From NCBI GenBank assembly GCA_035400705.1, contig DAOMZV010000012.1:1-25238 (forward strand): a stretch of 25,238 nucleotides of DNA. The letters run 5' to 3'. A program made the translations under genes and the position numbers. How positions within the stretch are numbered: position 1 is the first letter of the stretch; every line of letters starts with the position of its first letter. Under the pieces are notes generated by a model that searched no databases, was not told the origin of the DNA, and worked only from the letters and a program-made list of their open reading frames with translations. This DNA comes from GWC2-40-17 sp035400705. Lineage in GTDB: Bacteria > Patescibacteriota > Patescibacteriia > Magasanikbacterales > UBA10003. Positions 23,163 through 25,238 of the stretch are shown here, one piece after another.

Positions 23163-25145
23163 ATGGAGGAAAAAAAGTTTTACAATTTAAAATTTCTAAA
23201 AAGAACCGCTCTCGGCTCCTTATTGGTGTCGGCGGTTCTTTTTGTTTTAATTCCTTTGTCTGTGGGCGCCCAGCAATTAGATACTGGTATTGGTTTTGGT
23301 GCTTATACTGGTTTAGTTGATACGGATATTCGCATCATTATTGCTAAAATTATTCGCGCGGCTTTGGGCGTGTTAGGTATTGTAGCTTTGGGTTTTACTA
23401 TTTATGGCGGCTTTTTATATACCACTGCTGGCGGAGATGAAAAAAAGGTGGAAACAGCTAAAAAAATTATTAAGAATATGGTGATTGGGTTGGTAATTAT
23501 TTTATCAGCTTTTGCTATTACTCAATTTGTTATCAATATGTTGCGTGGTCAGTATCAGGGTGGGGGAGAAGAAACTGCTTATATTGATCAAAGTGAATTT
23601 TGTCAAAATTGTGGATTTTTGGGTTCGATAGTAGAAAGCCATTATCCTGGTCGCGGTGCCACTGGCATTGCTCGTAATACTAAGATAGTAATAACTTTTA
23701 AAAATGAACTATTGGCTAGTAGTTTAATTAACGATGCTAATAACAATAGCGAGTTTGGTGATACTTCCGGAGCTTCTACTGGTAATAACGATAAAGTTAA
23801 AAATACTTTTAAAATTTATCCTACTGCTCAAGGAGAAAGTGCCGCTATTAGTTCCGATGAAATTGACGCCTTTTTGTCATCTGATAAAAAAACTTATATT
23901 TTTAAACCCCGTAATCTTTTAGGCAGTGCTTTAGAAGATACTAATTATACTATTAAATTAACTGACGGAGTTAAGTTGGCTGATGGCGGTAACGCTTTCG
24001 GTGCTATTGGTAATTATAGTTGGAGTTTTACCGTCAGTACTATTGTTGATTTAACTCCGCCTCAAGTAACTAGTATTATTCCTTTACCTAAGACTAATCG
24101 TTATGACCGTAATATTATAATCCAAATAAATTTTGATGAACCAGTTGATCCGATTTCTGCTAGCGGTCTCTTCCGTGCTGGGCAAACTGCTCCTAATAAT
24201 TTTCAAAATATTACCGCCGCCACTTTAGAGGGCAGCAATCCTTTAATTGATGGTAACTATCAAATTACCAATCAATACCGCACAGTAGAATTTAAAACTA
24301 CTGATCAATGTGGGGTTAATCCTTGTGGCCAGCCAATTTATTGTTTGCCTGGTAACAAAACTATTTTAGCTACTGTCAAATCAGCAACTATTGATCAAAC
24401 TAATTCTCCCCAAGCTATCATTACCAGTAATCTTTATGATGGCGTGGTGGATATGTCTGGTAATTCTTTAAATGGTGGTGGAGAATTAAAAAGAAATGAC
24501 GGTGGAAATTTAATTAGAGATCCCGGATTAAAAAGCCAAGCTTTGTGGCAGTCTTCAAAAGACCTAGATGATTTTTATTGGAAATTTTCCACAGCTAACT
24601 CTTTAGATACTACCGCTCCCGTCGCAGTTAGTTTAGTTCCCAATTCTTTACAAGGGAGTGTTAGTGTTTCTGCTCCGGTATCAATTGGTTTTAATAAACC
24701 AATGAGCATAAGCAGTTTTAGAGAGATAGTTTTACAAACTAATAAAATTTATAACGTTGGTTATAGTTACGCTGGGCATAATTTTGATTCTAGTGGTAAT
24801 GAAGTAACTACTCCAGATGTAGAAATAACCAGAACTACTGCTGAGATTCTACATAGTGATTTTTGGCAAAAACCGGTCAACGCTGGTGCTGATATTGCTG
24901 AAGGTTTGTATTATCCTTTTGTTCCCTCTATTTTAAATGATATTTATCAAAATTGTTTTTATCCGGCTGTTTTACAAAACTCCACCGAATGTATTGAGGC
25001 CGATGGGGGATTGAATACTGAAAATGCCGATCGTTTAACTCATATTAATCCCAGTTGTTTTGATTTACAAGCTTCTTCTTATAAACAAATTTGTAATGAA
25101 GACGGGGGTTGTCCTTTTAATCCTCCACCGCACTACGCCCAATAA
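23163..25145 (+). CDS. VirB2/TrbC-like pilin domain fused to Ig-like surface domains
   Basis: A 660-aa exported protein. A signal peptide (about 11-36, cut likely after VGA) is followed by two hydrophobic helices (about 58-84 and 104-127) around a GGFLYTTAGGDEKKVETAKK loop, the layout of TrbC/VirB2-type pilins that are common in Patescibacteria. After it come about 500 residues with at least three bacterial Ig-like (SbsA/Big_5-type) repeats beginning near residues 153, 325 and 520, recognisable by PP/AP-x-V/T-x-x-x-P starts and I-x-I-x-F-x-x-x-hydrophobic strands. Several Cys lie outside the membrane (FCQNCG, QCGVNPCG, QICNEDGGC). The start at 23163 follows yqeY by 34 bases; the longer open frame overlaps yqeY. 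The role, perhaps a surface anchor or attachment protein, is inferred. Confidence 0.75.
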   Translation: MEEKKFYNLKFLKRTALGSLLVSAVLFVLIPLSVGAQQLDTGIGFGAYTGLVDTDIRIIIAKIIRAALGVLGIVALGFTIYGGFLYTTAGGDEKKVETAKKIIKNMVIGLVIILSAFAITQFVINMLRGQYQGGGEETAYIDQSEFCQNCGFLGSIVESHYPGRGATGIARNTKIVITFKNELLASSLINDANNNSEFGDTSGASTGNNDKVKNTFKIYPTAQGESAAISSDEIDAFLSSDKKTYIFKPRNLLGSALEDTNYTIKLTDGVKLADGGNAFGAIGNYSWSFTVSTIVDLTPPQVTSIIPLPKTNRYDRNIIIQINFDEPVDPISASGLFRAGQTAPNNFQNITAATLEGSNPLIDGNYQITNQYRTVEFKTTDQCGVNPCGQPIYCLPGNKTILATVKSATIDQTNSPQAIITSNLYDGVVDMSGNSLNGGGELKRNDGGNLIRDPGLKSQALWQSSKDLDDFYWKFSTANSLDTTAPVAVSLVPNSLQGSVSVSAPVSIGFNKPMSISSFREIVLQTNKIYNVGYSYAGHNFDSSGNEVTTPDVEITRTTAEILHSDFWQKPVNAGADIAEGLYYPFVPSILNDIYQNCFYPAVLQNSTECIEADGGLNTENADRLTHINPSCFDLQASSYKQICNEDGGCPFNPPPHYAQ

Positions 25146-25153
25146 CTTAATTT

Positions 25154-25238
25154 ATGTTTCAGTTTAAAAATAAAAAGAAAATAGTAAAAACTGGAGCAAT
25201 ATTATATTCTTTTGGTTTGCTTATGAAAATTTTTTCTT
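25154..25238 (+). CDS. Start of a further gene, cut by the window edge
   Basis: An ATG 8 bases after the previous stop opens a frame of 28 codons that reaches the window end. It begins with a lysine-rich stretch (FKNKKKIVK) followed by a hydrophobic segment (AILYSFGLLMKIF), as for a signal peptide or membrane anchor. Probably in the same operon as the pilin/Ig gene. No family can be named. Confidence 0.5.
   Translation, partial: MFQFKNKKKIVKTGAILYSFGLLMKIFS

Overview
The window looks like a chromosomal segment of a Patescibacteria (Candidate Phyla Radiation) bacterium. The evidence is its low GC content, short intergenic gaps, 16S rRNA with non-standard bases at sites that are nearly universal in Bacteria, VanW and DUF6311 membrane proteins, a VirB2/TrbC-like pilin fused to Ig-like domains, and compact or missing members of conserved operons. 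TGA is used as a stop (for example at 7347-7349 and 8301-8303), which argues against the UGA=Gly lineages (SR1/Gracilibacteria). I cannot place it below phylum level from sequence alone.

Layout. (1) 1-2608, minus strand: a type III restriction-modification operon in the order XRE regulator, Mod methyltransferase, Res helicase/nuclease (cut by the window edge). (2) 2609-3227: a gene-free, GC-rich stretch full of hairpins. (3) 3228-7349: a heterodimeric ABC exporter pair and a small anchored protein. (4) 7425-7513: tRNA-Ser(UGA). (5) 7616-10249: Hsp20, a DUF3006-like protein and a VanW-domain envelope protein. (6) 10250-10584: a convergent gap with terminators and a 98-nt palindromic element. 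(7) 10585-12354, minus strand: ClpP and a DHH-family phosphoesterase. (8) 12439-17914: a short SMC protein, rpsP, khpA, trmD and a DUF6311 membrane protein, which is a reduced version of the classic smc/rpsP/khpA/trmD neighbourhood. (9) 17915-20195: a stand-alone 16S rRNA gene with its promoter and a 25-bp processing stem, then a separately promoted tRNA-Ile/tRNA-Val pair, with no 23S following. (10) 20322-25238: lepB, hisS, rpsU, yqeY, the pilin/Ig surface protein, and the start of one more gene.

Most genes are housekeeping: protein export (lepB), translation (hisS, rpsP, rpsU, trmD, tRNAs, 16S), chromosome organisation (smc) and proteostasis (clpP, hsp20). Promoters are unusually readable. 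Several share a TTGACN-17-TATACT form, and the inferred 5' leaders are short.

The observation I rate highest is that about twenty protein genes start without a convincing Shine-Dalgarno sequence, whereas rpsU (bS21) has a full GGAGGTGA at ideal spacing. That resembles the bS21/anti-SD autoregulation described in Bacteroidetes. Other leads are an SMC that appears to lack the hinge, an 18-bp inverted repeat around the tRNA promoter behind 16S, and two unexplained structured elements (10310-10407 and 15153-15196). I found no CRISPR array, transposase, prophage or clearly new defence system.
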